A stretch of 64,000 nt of DNA from Terrabacter sp. Root181. GTDB lineage: Bacteria; Actinomycetota; Actinomycetes; Actinomycetales; Dermatophilaceae. The stretch covers positions 704,891 through 768,890 of the forward strand of contig NZ_LMHU01000001.1 in NCBI RefSeq assembly GCF_001428505.1, given 5' to 3'. A program made the position numbers and the translations under genes. The notes under the pieces were generated by a model. That model did no database searches. It saw nothing but the letters and a program-made list of their open reading frames with translations, and was not told the DNA's origin. Each line of letters begins with the position of its first letter. Position 1 is the stretch's first letter. Below, in pieces: positions 36,159 to 45,870 of this stretch.

Positions 36159-36695
36159 GTGCCCATGCCAGGCCGACCCCGCCCAGCCACCCGTGTCATC
36201 CGCACACCCAGGGCGTATGCCGTCCCGACCGTCGCGCTGGGCCTGTCCGCCTCGCTCGTGCTGGCGCTCGCCGCGTGCGGCCAGCCCGCGCCGTCATCGC
36301 CCGACGACTCCGTCGCCCCCACCGTGAGCGTGCCCGTCCAGCCGACGATCACGGCCGAGACCCCGAGCGACGACGTGGCGGACCCGAGCGACACGGCCGC
36401 GCCGAGCGACGGCGGCCTCTTCGACGCGGCCTCGAGCCTCACGGACGCGACGTGCGAGCCCACGGGCGAGTCGTGGAGCTTCACCGGCACGCTGACCAAC
36501 TCCGACACCGAGGAGCACACGTTCACCGTGGCCGTCTTCATCGTCAAGGACTCCGACGGCTCAGACGTCGCCGGCAAGGAGGTCGACGTCACGCTGGCGG
36601 CGGGGGCGACCGCACCGGTCTCCGTCAAGAACTTCCACACCGGGCCGAGCAAGGGCGTCGAGTGCCTGAGCGGCGTCACCGTGAAGGGCCTCTGA
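36159..36695 (+). CDS. Putative lipoprotein
   Basis: The GTG start at 36159 lies eight bases after AGGAAGG, giving 178 residues. A basic n-region and hydrophobic core end in LALAACGQ, a lipobox with Cys at about residue 40. A disordered Pro/Ser/Asp/Thr stretch precedes a C-terminal beta-rich domain of about 80 residues (SWSFTGTLTNSDTEEHTFTVAVFIVKDSDGSDVAGKEVDVTLAAGATAPVSVKNF), resembling a FxLYD/Ig-like fold. Two Cys residues may pair. Function unknown; it is encoded one base before a phosphatase gene. Confidence 0.7.
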   Translation: MPMPGRPRPATRVIRTPRAYAVPTVALGLSASLVLALAACGQPAPSSPDDSVAPTVSVPVQPTITAETPSDDVADPSDTAAPSDGGLFDAASSLTDATCEPTGESWSFTGTLTNSDTEEHTFTVAVFIVKDSDGSDVAGKEVDVTLAAGATAPVSVKNFHTGPSKGVECLSGVTVKGL

Positions 36696-36696
36696 G

Positions 36697-37293
36697 GTGC
36701 GGCTGTTCCTCGTGCGGCACGGGCAGACCCACGCCAACGTCGCGCGCCAGCTCGACACGGCCGTGCCCGGTCTCGACCTCACCGACGAGGGTCGGGGGCA
36801 GGCCCGGGACCTCGCCGAGCGGCTCGGCGGCGAGGACCTCGGGGCCATCTACACCTCCGACCTCGTGCGCACCCAGCAGACCGCGGCGCCGCTCGCCGAG
36901 ATGCTGGGCCTCGAGATGGTCGTGCTCCCCGGGCTGCGCGAGATCCAGGCCGGCGACTACGAGATGTCGACCGAGTGGCAGCCCTACATCGACGCCGTCA
37001 TCCGCTGGCGCGACGAGCCCGACCACGCGATCCCCGGGGGCGACAGCGGTGCCGGCTTCATGGAGCGCTACGACGCGGCGATCGCCCGCATCGCCTCCGA
37101 CGGCCACGAGTCCGCCCTCGCCGTGAGCCACGGAGCGGCCATGCGCGTCTGGTGCTCTGCCTCGCTCGGCCTGCCGGCCGACTTCTTCGACGGGCGCCGC
37201 CTCGACAACGCGCACGTCGTGACGATGGAGGGTGACCCCGTGGCCGGGTGGCGCCTGCTCGCGTGGGGCGACGAGCCGGTCACGCATGGCTGA
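36697..37293 (+). CDS. Histidine phosphatase family protein
   Basis: The 198-residue protein has LFLVRHGQTHAN at residues 3-14 with the phospho-acceptor His, TDEGRGQARDLAERL, YTSDLVRTQQTAAPLAE, LREIQAGDYEM and ALAVSHGAAMRVW. GTG start, separated by one base from the lipoprotein stop, and it overlaps the MptB-like gene by eight bases, so the three are likely one transcript. The substrate is unresolved; the family includes GpgP-type and phosphoglycerate-mutase-like enzymes. Confidence 0.87.
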   Translation: MRLFLVRHGQTHANVARQLDTAVPGLDLTDEGRGQARDLAERLGGEDLGAIYTSDLVRTQQTAAPLAEMLGLEMVVLPGLREIQAGDYEMSTEWQPYIDAVIRWRDEPDHAIPGGDSGAGFMERYDAAIARIASDGHESALAVSHGAAMRVWCSASLGLPADFFDGRRLDNAHVVTMEGDPVAGWRLLAWGDEPVTHG

Positions 37294-38866
37294 GCCGCGA
37301 CGCGCCGCCAGCCATGGCACGTGGCGATGGGCCGGCGCCGTCGGCGGGGTCGTGCTCGCCGCCGCGTCGTGGGGCTCGGGCGCGCTGCCGCGACCCAACA
37401 CGGGTGTGCTGTGGCCGGGCCTCGCGTGGTGGACGACCAAGGGCGGCTCACCGCTCCTCGCGACGGTCTCGGTCCTCGCGATGGGCCTGCTCGTGCTCGC
37501 CTGGTGGCGCCTGCGCGAGGCGGACGTGTCGGTGCGCTGGTGGTGGGCGACGATCGCGCTGTGGTTCGTGCCGCTCGTGGCGGCGATGCCGCTCTACAGC
37601 CGCGACCTCTACTCGTACGCCGCGCAGGGCCTGCTCTGGGACCAGGGGCTCAGCCCCTACGACCACGTCGTCCGCGAGCTCGACTCGCCGTGGCGCGGAT
37701 CGACGGCGCCGACGTGGCTCGACAGCCCGACGCCCTACGGACCGGTGTGGCTGCTCCTCGCCCGGGTCGTCGCCTCGGTGTCGGGTGAGCTGTGGGTCGC
37801 GCTCCTGCTCCTGCGCCTGCTCGCCGTGGCCGGGGTGGTCGTCATGGCCTGGGCCGTGCCCGACGTGGCCCGCCGGATCGGCTGGTCGCCCGTGCGGGCG
37901 CTCTGGCTCGGCGTCGCGGTGCCGCTCGTCGGCGCCCACTTCGTCGGGGGAGCCCACAACGACGCCCTCATGGTCGCCGCGGTGCTCGGGGGCCTGGCCC
38001 TCGCGCTGCGGGGCCGGTTCGTCCTCGCGTGCGTCGTCATCGCGCTCGGGGCCATGGTCAAGGTCACCGCCGTCATCGCGCTGCCCTTCGTCGTCGTCCT
38101 CTGGGCCCGCCACGTCGCGGCGGCACGAGCCCCGGGGGCGGGCGACCCGGCATACGCCCGCTGGGGTGACGTGCTGCGCGCGGGCGCCCTCACGCTGGTG
38201 TGCGCCGGGGTCCCGATGGCGCTCGGCGGAGTCGTGACCGGGCTCGGGTTCTCGTGGCTCAACCCGACGGGGACCCCCGGCAAGAACGAGCAGTGGACGT
38301 CACTGCCCACCGCGATCGGGATCGCCGTCGGCGCCGTCGGGCACCTGCTCGGCCACGACGCGTGGCGCGACACCGGCATCGCGGCCGCGCGGGCCGTCGG
38401 GCTCGTCGTGCTCGCCCTGCTCCTCGTGCTCGTCTGGCTCGCGGCGCTCAAGCCCGCGGACACCCGCGACCTGGCCGCGGAGGACGCCGCGGCCGAGCCA
38501 CGACTGCGGCCGGTCCGCGGCGTCGCCTGGGCGATGCTCGCCGTCGTCGTGCTCGCCCCCGTCTTCCTCGGGTGGTACTACCTCTGGGCGCTTCCGCTCT
38601 TCGCCGTGTCGCTCGGCGCCCTGTGGCAGGAGCGTCTCGAGGGTCCCCTGGCCGTGGTCGCCACGGTCGTCTGCTTCGCGACGCTGCCCGAGGGCTACAG
38701 CCTCGGGCTGACCACGACCGCCGTCGGGGTGCCGGTCGCGATCGTCGTCCTCGTCCTGCTGCTGCGGAGCGGCCTGCGCACCGCCCGCCGCACCGACTGG
38801 CGACACCTGCTCGACCTCGACCGCCCTCTCGTCCGCAGCCCCGAGCCCGTCCCTCGTTCGAGGTGA
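37286..38866 (+). CDS. MptB-like polyprenol-phosphomannose mannosyltransferase
   Basis: The 526-residue protein has about 12-13 TM helices. The first large loop carries MPLYSRDLYSYAAQGLLWDQGLSPYDHVVRELDSPWR, the acidic motif of GT-C glycosyltransferases that use polyprenyl-phosphate sugars. Then DSPTPYGPVWLLLAR, VGGAHNDALMVAA and GWYYLWALPLFAV follow. This fits MptB/MptA-type alpha-1,6-mannosyltransferases that build lipomannan or lipoarabinomannan cores (family knowledge). The ATG at 37286 lies within the end of the phosphatase gene. The acceptor is not proven. Confidence 0.85.
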   Translation: MAEPRRAASHGTWRWAGAVGGVVLAAASWGSGALPRPNTGVLWPGLAWWTTKGGSPLLATVSVLAMGLLVLAWWRLREADVSVRWWWATIALWFVPLVAAMPLYSRDLYSYAAQGLLWDQGLSPYDHVVRELDSPWRGSTAPTWLDSPTPYGPVWLLLARVVASVSGELWVALLLLRLLAVAGVVVMAWAVPDVARRIGWSPVRALWLGVAVPLVGAHFVGGAHNDALMVAAVLGGLALALRGRFVLACVVIALGAMVKVTAVIALPFVVVLWARHVAAARAPGAGDPAYARWGDVLRAGALTLVCAGVPMALGGVVTGLGFSWLNPTGTPGKNEQWTSLPTAIGIAVGAVGHLLGHDAWRDTGIAAARAVGLVVLALLLVLVWLAALKPADTRDLAAEDAAAEPRLRPVRGVAWAMLAVVVLAPVFLGWYYLWALPLFAVSLGALWQERLEGPLAVVATVVCFATLPEGYSLGLTTTAVGVPVAIVVLVLLLRSGLRTARRTDWRHLLDLDRPLVRSPEPVPRSR

Positions 38867-38943
38867 CGCCCGCCGGGTCACGGATCGGCGACAGTTGGAC
38901 ACGGGTGACTGCGGGTCGGGGCGACGTGTCCCACACTGTCCCG

Positions 38944-39474
38944 GTGAGTGACTCCGGCTTCGTCGACGAGGCCCCGACCGGCCGCGGCGTCCCCACGAGC
39001 GGGCCCGATGCGGCGCCCACAGCCAGGAGTCGACGGCGCCCCGGCCCGGCAGGCATCGGTTTCATCGTGCTCGTCGTCGCCCTGCTGGCCTTCGGGTTCT
39101 GGGCCTGGTCGAGCCGCGTGCACACCGACGACGTCGCCGCCTACGAGTCGCTCGCACGCGAGGTCGAGGAGCTCGACCGCTCGATGGTCCCGCTCGGCCA
39201 CAGCGAGCTCCCGCCCTGCCGGGAGAGCATCGACGGACGCATCACCCGCACCTACCCGCCCTCGACGGGGCCGCAGGCCGCCGAGCTCGTCGGCTACCTC
39301 GAGCAGAAGGGCTGGACGCAGGGGTCCGCCGTGCCGCCTGTCGTGGGCCACCTGACCCGGGTCGAGAACGGCCACGTCCTCACGGTCGACGTCGCCGCCG
39401 GCGCGCTCAACCAGCTCGTCGCGTCGCTGACGGCCAGCAGCCCCGGCTCCAGCCTCGGCTGCCTCGGCCGCTAG
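38944..39474 (+). CDS. Single-pass membrane protein of unknown function
   Basis: The GTG start at 38944 gives 176 residues. A basic, disordered N terminus (TARSRRRPGPA) precedes one TM (IGFIVLVVALLAFGFWAWSS, about residues 42-62), then an extracytoplasmic domain of about 110 residues with three Cys (ELPPCRES and the end SLGCLGR). Pattern VENGHVLTVDVAAGALNQLVASLT looks like a small mixed alpha/beta fold. I recognise no family. It stands alone between MptB and the aminotransferase. Confidence 0.6.
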   Translation: MSDSGFVDEAPTGRGVPTSGPDAAPTARSRRRPGPAGIGFIVLVVALLAFGFWAWSSRVHTDDVAAYESLAREVEELDRSMVPLGHSELPPCRESIDGRITRTYPPSTGPQAAELVGYLEQKGWTQGSAVPPVVGHLTRVENGHVLTVDVAAGALNQLVASLTASSPGSSLGCLGR

Positions 39475-39576
39475 CCACCCCGCCCCACTCGTCCCACGCG
39501 CGACGTGACGGACGCGACGGGCCACATGGTGGGAATGACGCAGCTCACGGCGTACGCCGGTGGGACGCTGGTCCAC

Positions 39577-40791
39577 ATGCGCGCGGTGACCCAGAGCAAG
39601 AAGCTCCAGAACGTCTGTTACGAGATCCGGGGTCCCGTCCTGGCCGAGGCCAAGCGGCTCGAGGACGAGGGGCACCGCATCCTCAAGCTCAACATCGGCA
39701 ACCCGGCGCCGTTCGGCTTCGAGGCTCCCGAGGACATCCTCGTCGACGTGATCCAGGAGCTGCCGACGGCGCAGGGCTACAGCGACAGCAAGGGCATCCT
39801 CTCGGCCCGGCGCGCCGTCAAGCAGCACTACGAGGTGCGCGACTTCCCGCCGGTCGGCGTCGAGGACATCTACCTCGGCAACGGGGTCAGCGAGCTCATC
39901 GTCATGGCGATGCAGGGACTGCTCGACAACGGCGACGAGGTGCTCATCCCGGCGCCGGACTACCCGCTGTGGACCGCGGCCGCGAGCCTCGCCGGCGGCA
40001 ACGCCGTCCACTACGTCTGCGACGAGCAGGCCGGCTGGGCCCCGGACCTCGACGACATCCGCAGCAAGGTCACCGACCGCACGCGCGCCATCGTCGTCAT
40101 CAACCCCAACAACCCGACGGGCGCCGTCTACCCGCGCGAGGTGCTCGAGGCCATCGCCCAGGTCGCCCGCGAGCACGAGCTGATCATCATGGCCGACGAG
40201 ATCTACGACAAGATCCTCTACGACGGCGCGACGCACACCTCCATCGCGGCCCTCGCGCCCGACCTGCTCTGCCTGACCTTCAACGGCCTCTCCAAGGCCT
40301 ACCGCGTCGCCGGCTTCCGGTCGGGCTGGCTCGTCATCACGGGGCCGAAGGAGCACGCGCGCAACTACCTCGAGGGCCTCGACATCCTCGCCAACATGCG
40401 TCTGTGCGCCAACGTGCCCGCGCAGCACGCGATCCAGGTCGCGCTCGGCGGCTACCAGTCGATCAACGAGCTGATCCTGCCCGGCGGCCGGCTCCTCGAG
40501 CAGCGCAACGTCGCGTGGGAGATGCTCAACCAGATCCCCGGGGTGTCGGCGACGAAGCCCGAGGGGGCGCTCTACCTCTTCCCGCGGCTCGACCCGAAGG
40601 TCCACGACATCCACGACGACGAGCGCTTCGCCCTCGACCTGCTCCGCGACCAGAAGATGCTCATCGTCCACGGCACGGGCTTCAACTGGTCGACGCCCGA
40701 CCACTTCCGGCTCGTCTTCCTGCCCCGCGTCGAGGACCTCGAGGACGCGGTCGGTCGGCTCGAGAAGTTCCTCTCGACGTACTCCCAGTAG
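39577..40791 (+). CDS. PLP-dependent class I aminotransferase (AlaA-like)
   Basis: I choose MRAVTQSKKLQNVCYEIRGPVL at 39577, which matches the usual N terminus of alanine/glutamate-pyruvate aminotransferases of this group; 404 residues. PLP motifs include INPNNPTGAVYPREVL, ADEIYDKILYDGA, and the Lys in FNGLSKAYRVAGFRSGW. It likely transfers amino groups between glutamate and pyruvate. In-frame starts up to 72 bases upstream exist but lack family similarity. Confidence 0.9.
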   Translation: MRAVTQSKKLQNVCYEIRGPVLAEAKRLEDEGHRILKLNIGNPAPFGFEAPEDILVDVIQELPTAQGYSDSKGILSARRAVKQHYEVRDFPPVGVEDIYLGNGVSELIVMAMQGLLDNGDEVLIPAPDYPLWTAAASLAGGNAVHYVCDEQAGWAPDLDDIRSKVTDRTRAIVVINPNNPTGAVYPREVLEAIAQVAREHELIIMADEIYDKILYDGATHTSIAALAPDLLCLTFNGLSKAYRVAGFRSGWLVITGPKEHARNYLEGLDILANMRLCANVPAQHAIQVALGGYQSINELILPGGRLLEQRNVAWEMLNQIPGVSATKPEGALYLFPRLDPKVHDIHDDERFALDLLRDQKMLIVHGTGFNWSTPDHFRLVFLPRVEDLEDAVGRLEKFLSTYSQ

Positions 40792-40803
40792 TCGGAGCAG
40801 CGG

Positions 40804-41085
40804 TCAGCGGGAGGTGGCCCACCACTTGAGGAGCAGGCCGAGCACGACGCCCCAGACGACCGTGAGCAGCAGGCTGATCGCGACGGCCAGGAGGGCGGGC
40901 CGGCGCCCACCCGGCTCACGGCGCACGAGGCTGAGCCCCGCGAGCGCCAGGCCGAGCAGCTGCGGCAGGAAGACGAACCCGAGGACGACCGCCGACAACG
41001 AGGCGACGACCGCGGCCCGGGCGATCGGCGCGTCCGCTGCCAGCCGGGCGGACGCGGCGTCGCGGGGATGATCGGGCTCGCTCAC
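40804..41085 (-). CDS. Small membrane protein (DUF4190-like)
   Basis: The start is GTG at 41083-41085, six bases after TACCCT (41092-41097), giving 93 residues. Two TM helices are visible (VVASLSAVVLGFVFLPQLLGLALAGLSLV and PALLAVAISLLLTVVWGVVLGLLL) separated by a basic RREPGGRR turn. The pattern resembles DUF4190-type helical hairpin proteins. Divergent from the lipoprotein at 41101. Confidence 0.65.
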   Translation of the reverse strand: MSEPDHPRDAASARLAADAPIARAAVVASLSAVVLGFVFLPQLLGLALAGLSLVRREPGGRRPALLAVAISLLLTVVWGVVLGLLLKWWATSR

Positions 41086-41100
41086 GCGTTCAGGGTAACG

Positions 41101-41546
41101 ATGAACGCGATGACACCAGCGCACGCTCCGCGGCCGTATGCCGCCCGGCCCGGTCAGCGCCCGGCGCTCGCTGCCGGGGCCGCCCTCCTCGTCGTCCTCT
41201 CGCTCGCCGCGTGCGGTGGGTCGGACCCGACGATCGGTGACCTGCCCGCGGGCGTCGCCGACGCGCGCCCGAGCATCTCGGCCGAGGAGGCACAGTTCGT
41301 CCTCGCGGCGCAGAAGCTCGGGGCCTCGGTCACGGGTGACACGGTGAACGACGACATCGAGACCGGGACGACCACGTGCTGGGCGCTGAAGAACGGTGGC
41401 GTCGAGCTGGCCCAGATCGCGGTCGACGACGACGACAGGCCGCTGCCCAACACCGGTGAGGCGCTGCGCACGAAGCAGCTGATGGCCGCAGGCGTGCAGG
41501 CCTTCTGCCCCGACTACGACGACCAGGTGTCCCAGCTCAAGCTGCC

Positions 41547-41550
<4 letters not shown>
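41101..41550 (+). CDS. DUF732-like lipoprotein
   Basis: The 149-residue protein has an N-terminal signal ending in a lipobox ([12 protein letters not shown], Cys near residue 38). The mature part, [37 protein letters not shown] and [16 protein letters not shown], matches the DUF732 pattern, with a conserved Cys pair that probably forms a disulfide and a CPDY end. DUF732 proteins are secreted or surface proteins frequent in mycobacteria, of unknown role. The stop overlaps the GTG of the LLM gene. Confidence 0.75.
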
Positions 41551-42626
<1,076 letters not shown>

Positions 42627-42647
42627 CCGTCTGAAAGGCTTGACCCC

Positions 42648-43073
42648 ATGAGCACCGACGCCCCCGACCTCCGTTCCGTCACGCTGACCCGCGACAGCAT
42701 GGGCCGCTACACCGCCCGCAACCTCCGCGGCGGCTCGATCACCGTCAGCTCCGGCACCGACGAGCTCTCGCCCGTCGAGCTGCTCCTCGCCGGCATCGCC
42801 GCGTGCACGGCCGTCGACGTCGACACGGTGACGTCCCGCCGCGCCGAGCCCGACGACTTCGAGGTCGAGGTGACGGCCGACAAGGTCAAGGACGAGCACG
42901 GCAACCACCTCCAGGACATCACGGTGACCTTCCGCGTGCGCTTCCCCGAGGGTGACGGCGGTGACGCGGCGCGCGAGATGCTGCCGAAGATGGTCCAGCG
43001 CTCGCACGACGAGTGGTGCACCGTCAGCCGCACCGTCGAGCTCGGCACGAAGGTCACCGCCACGGTCGAGTGA
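42648..43073 (+). CDS. OsmC-family peroxiredoxin-like protein
   Basis: The 141-residue protein has the OsmC/YhfA-type layout: LLLAGIAACTAVDVDTVTSRRA with the first redox Cys and EWCTVSRTVEL with the second. Such proteins reduce organic hydroperoxides using the Cys pair. AAAGG lies about 13 bases upstream of the ATG. It is 21 bases after the LLM gene and probably co-transcribed. Confidence 0.88.
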   Translation: MSTDAPDLRSVTLTRDSMGRYTARNLRGGSITVSSGTDELSPVELLLAGIAACTAVDVDTVTSRRAEPDDFEVEVTADKVKDEHGNHLQDITVTFRVRFPEGDGGDAAREMLPKMVQRSHDEWCTVSRTVELGTKVTATVE

Positions 43074-43108
43074 CCGGCGACCGCCGCGACGACCGAGGGC
43101 GTATGCCG

Positions 43109-43327
43109 TCAGGGGCGGTGGGCGGCGTCGAGCCACTCGATGGGGTCGCCCCACCCGAGCCGCGTCACGCCGTGCTTGTCGAGCGCGCGGACGGCGAGGG
43201 TGCGCCGGTGCGCCGCGAACGTCAGGACGTGCGCGACCATCGCGCCGTAGGAGCACACGTAGGGCGGGTCGCTGGCGGCATCGACGAAGACGTCGTCGAG
43301 CTGTCCCTGCTCGATGGCGTCGCGCAC
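43109..43327 (-). pseudogene. DinB-like C-terminal remnant
   Basis: Only 72 residues remain from GTG 43327 (RDAIEQGQLDDVFVDAASDPPYVCSYGAMVAHVLTFAAHRRTLAVRALDKHGVTRLGWGDPIEWLDAAH). The HVLTFAAHRRT helix with its His resembles the last helix of DinB-family proteins, which are about 160-200 residues long. The frame is blocked by TGA upstream, so the N-terminal half is missing. Family assignment is tentative; the 409-base gap between the OsmC and transpeptidase genes holds nothing else I can support. Confidence 0.45.
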
Positions 43328-43482
43328 GTGCCAGAGGAAGACGGGCGCGGCATCGGCGACAGCCAGGCGCCGAAGGTGTCACGTGAGCCGGTCACGTCAC
43401 GATCCTGCGCGCCACGGCCCCCCGCGTACTTGATCGGGTTTGCTCTGCTCGCAAGGCCGCTCGCTCCAGTGTCGCGTCGGGC

Positions 43483-44874
43483 TCAGTGGTAGACGACGAC
43501 CTTGTCGCCGATGCGCACCTTGAAGAAGAGCGCCTTGACCTGTGCGTAGTCGGCGATGTTGACGCAGCCGTGGCTGGCGCTGGCGTAGCCGAGACGCGCG
43601 AAGTTCGACGAGTAGTGCACGGCCTGGCCGCCGGAGAAGAACATCGAGTAGGGCATCGGCGTGAAGTAGAGGTTCGAGATGACGTACTCGTACTTGCGGG
43701 AGACGCTGAAGGTGCCCTCGCGCGTCTCGTGTCCGGGCCGGCCGAAGCGGGCCCACATGGCCGTCTGCGGCTTGCCGTCGACGACCCACGTCAGGGTCCG
43801 AGTGGCCTTGTCGACGCACATGACGCGGCCGGTGCGGCAGCGCTTGTCGAGCGACGCGAGGGTCGGCACGAGCGGGCGCAGGCCGGCGTAGTAGCGGTGC
43901 TTGTCGAACGTGCCCGGCACGTAGGTGAGGGCGCGCAGGCGCGCCCAGGTGCGGGTGTCGACGACGCCCGACTGCGGCACGTCGTAGGTGCGCTGGAAGG
44001 CGAGGACCTTCTGGCCGAGGGTCCAGCCGTAGGTGCCGGAGTACGCGTACGGCCACAGGCCCTTGGCGCCGAGACGCCGCTGGAGCTCGCGCACGTTCGC
44101 GGCAGGGGCCGACGTGCTGATCGCGGTCGGGGACGCCGTCAGCGAGACGAGCCGGCTCCACGTGCGCTGGTCGAGGACGCCGGACTGCGGGAGGTTCTGG
44201 TCGCGCTGGAAGGCGAGCACCCTCTGGCCGAGCGTCCAGCCGTAGTAGCCCGACACGGCATACGACCAGTAGGACGCCTTGACCACGCGCAGACGCACCT
44301 GGAGGTCCTTGACGGCGTTGCCGGACGCGCCCTCCTTGAGGCGGGTCGGCGTCGCGGTGAGGGCGACGAGGCGGTTCCACGTGCGCTGGTCGACGACGCC
44401 CGTGGTCGGGAGGCCCTGGTCGGTCTGGAAGGTCAGGACCCGCTGCCCGAGCGTCCAGCCGTAGACGCCGGAGACGGCGTAGGTCCAGTAGGAGGCCTTG
44501 ACGAGGCGCAGGCGCACCTGGAGGTCCTTGACCTTCCAGCCCGAGCTGCCCTCGGGGATGACGACCGGGCTCGGGGCGGGTGGCGGCGGCGTGGTCGTGG
44601 TGGGGCTCGGCGTCGTGGTGGTGCTGGTGGTGGTCGACGGCGTCGTCGTGGCGGTCGTGCTGGTCGTCGTCCCGGTGGTCGTCGACGAGGTGGTCGTCTC
44701 GGTCGAGGTGGTCCCGGCGGCGCCGCTCGCCGATGTCGAGGTGCCGGGCGGTGTCGGCGTGCCGGTCAGGTCGTCGGCGCGCGCGGCCGGAGCCGTGACG
44801 GCGAGCGCGACGATCGCGAGTGCCGCGGCGACGCTGCCTGCGGTGCGATTCCTGTCCATGCGGATGGTCCTCAT
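43483..44874 (-). CDS. L,D-transpeptidase with three peptidoglycan-binding repeats
   Basis: The 463-residue secreted protein has a signal peptide (residues 1-33, AARA-DD), a Thr/Ser-rich linker of about 65 residues, then three PG_binding_1 repeats of about 75 residues (VKDLQVRLRLVKASYWTYAVSGVYGWTLGQRVLTFQ and two more). The YkuD domain follows with HGCVNI, the catalytic Cys motif SHGCVN, at about residue 435. It crosslinks or modifies peptidoglycan outside the cell. ATG at 44874 has GGGGA upstream. The Cys in RCRTGRVMC may pair. Confidence 0.92.
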   Translation of the reverse strand: MRTIRMDRNRTAGSVAAALAIVALAVTAPAARADDLTGTPTPPGTSTSASGAAGTTSTETTTSSTTTGTTTSTTATTTPSTTTSTTTTPSPTTTTPPPPAPSPVVIPEGSSGWKVKDLQVRLRLVKASYWTYAVSGVYGWTLGQRVLTFQTDQGLPTTGVVDQRTWNRLVALTATPTRLKEGASGNAVKDLQVRLRVVKASYWSYAVSGYYGWTLGQRVLAFQRDQNLPQSGVLDQRTWSRLVSLTASPTAISTSAPAANVRELQRRLGAKGLWPYAYSGTYGWTLGQKVLAFQRTYDVPQSGVVDTRTWARLRALTYVPGTFDKHRYYAGLRPLVPTLASLDKRCRTGRVMCVDKATRTLTWVVDGKPQTAMWARFGRPGHETREGTFSVSRKYEYVISNLYFTPMPYSMFFSGGQAVHYSSNFARLGYASASHGCVNIADYAQVKALFFKVRIGDKVVVYH

Positions 44875-45045
44875 GGTGTCCCCTGGTGTCCTGACCGCGC
44901 GACGGCGGGTGTGAGTCGGCGCGAACGCGCCCTTCATTGTGGCAGGCGAGCCGTGCTTTGGCGCGGAGTCCCGACACGCCTCTTGACGCCTCGACGCGGC
45001 GAAAGGTTGTCGCCGCGAGGTCACGACTGCGGTGGACCGCCGGGC

Positions 45046-45870
45046 TCAGGCGCCCGGCAGGCGGCGGACGGTGAGGATCTGCTCGGCGCGCCCGACCGGG
45101 CCGCGCTCGTCGTGCAACGTCGTCGAGGTCAGCCCGAGGCCCGTCGGGCCCATCGTCACGCTGGTGTCGAAGCCGACCCAGCCGCGCACCGGCTCGCGGA
45201 AGAGGTGCACGCTGAGGTCGACGTTCGGGAACATCCACTCCTGCGGCGAGACACGGACGGCGATGCCGTTGGCGGTGTCGGCGAGGCGCACGAGATCGGC
45301 TGTGGGAGAGCAGGTCTCGCCGTCGACGAGCGGGTTGAGCGCGCGGATCCAGGCGCGGGTCCGGCCCGGTCGGCGCTCGGGATCGACCCGGAACTCGAGT
45401 CCCTCGATGTAGCCGCCCTCCCACGTGTCGGTGCCGACCCACGGGCGCATCTCGTCGGGTCCGGGGATCGGCGCGAGCTCGACACCGGCCACGGGCTCGG
45501 AGTCGTGCGACGCGAGACGCCACGCGTGGGCCCGCACGACGGCGCGGTCGTCCACGAGCATCGTCGCCTCGACGAGCTCGATGGTGCGTCCCGGCCGTGT
45601 CGTGCGCACCTCGACCCGGCTCGGTCGCGCGGGGATCATGCCGAGGATGTCGAAGGAGATGCGGGCGAGCTGCTTGCCGTCGCGCGGCTCGTGCAGGTCG
45701 ATCTCGTGGGCGAGGATGCCGCTGACCGGCGCCATGTGCTGCTCGTCGTCACGCCACGCGCCCTGCACGTGGACGGTGGGCGCGTAGAGCCCCGGGCCGA
45801 GCCGGCGGTAGAAGGCCGGGGTCTCGTGGTCGAGCTCGGCGCCGGTGCTGTCAGGGGTCTCGCTGGTCAC
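45046..45870 (-). CDS. Acyl-CoA thioesterase-like double-hotdog protein
   Basis: The 274-residue protein matches the thioesterase family of actinobacterial TesB/PaaI-like double hotdogs: FYRRLGPGLYAPTVHVQGAWRDDEQHMAPVSGILAHEI, SFDILGMIPARPSRVEVRTTRPGRTIELVEATML and a second half with WMFPNVDLSVHLFREPVRGWVGFDTSVTMGPTGLGLTSTTLHD. GTG start overlaps the TetR stop and lies 6 bases after TAGGGT (45877-45882), so it may have its own leaderless promoter. The substrate is not known. Confidence 0.82.
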   Translation of the reverse strand: MTSETPDSTGAELDHETPAFYRRLGPGLYAPTVHVQGAWRDDEQHMAPVSGILAHEIDLHEPRDGKQLARISFDILGMIPARPSRVEVRTTRPGRTIELVEATMLVDDRAVVRAHAWRLASHDSEPVAGVELAPIPGPDEMRPWVGTDTWEGGYIEGLEFRVDPERRPGRTRAWIRALNPLVDGETCSPTADLVRLADTANGIAVRVSPQEWMFPNVDLSVHLFREPVRGWVGFDTSVTMGPTGLGLTSTTLHDERGPVGRAEQILTVRRLPGA

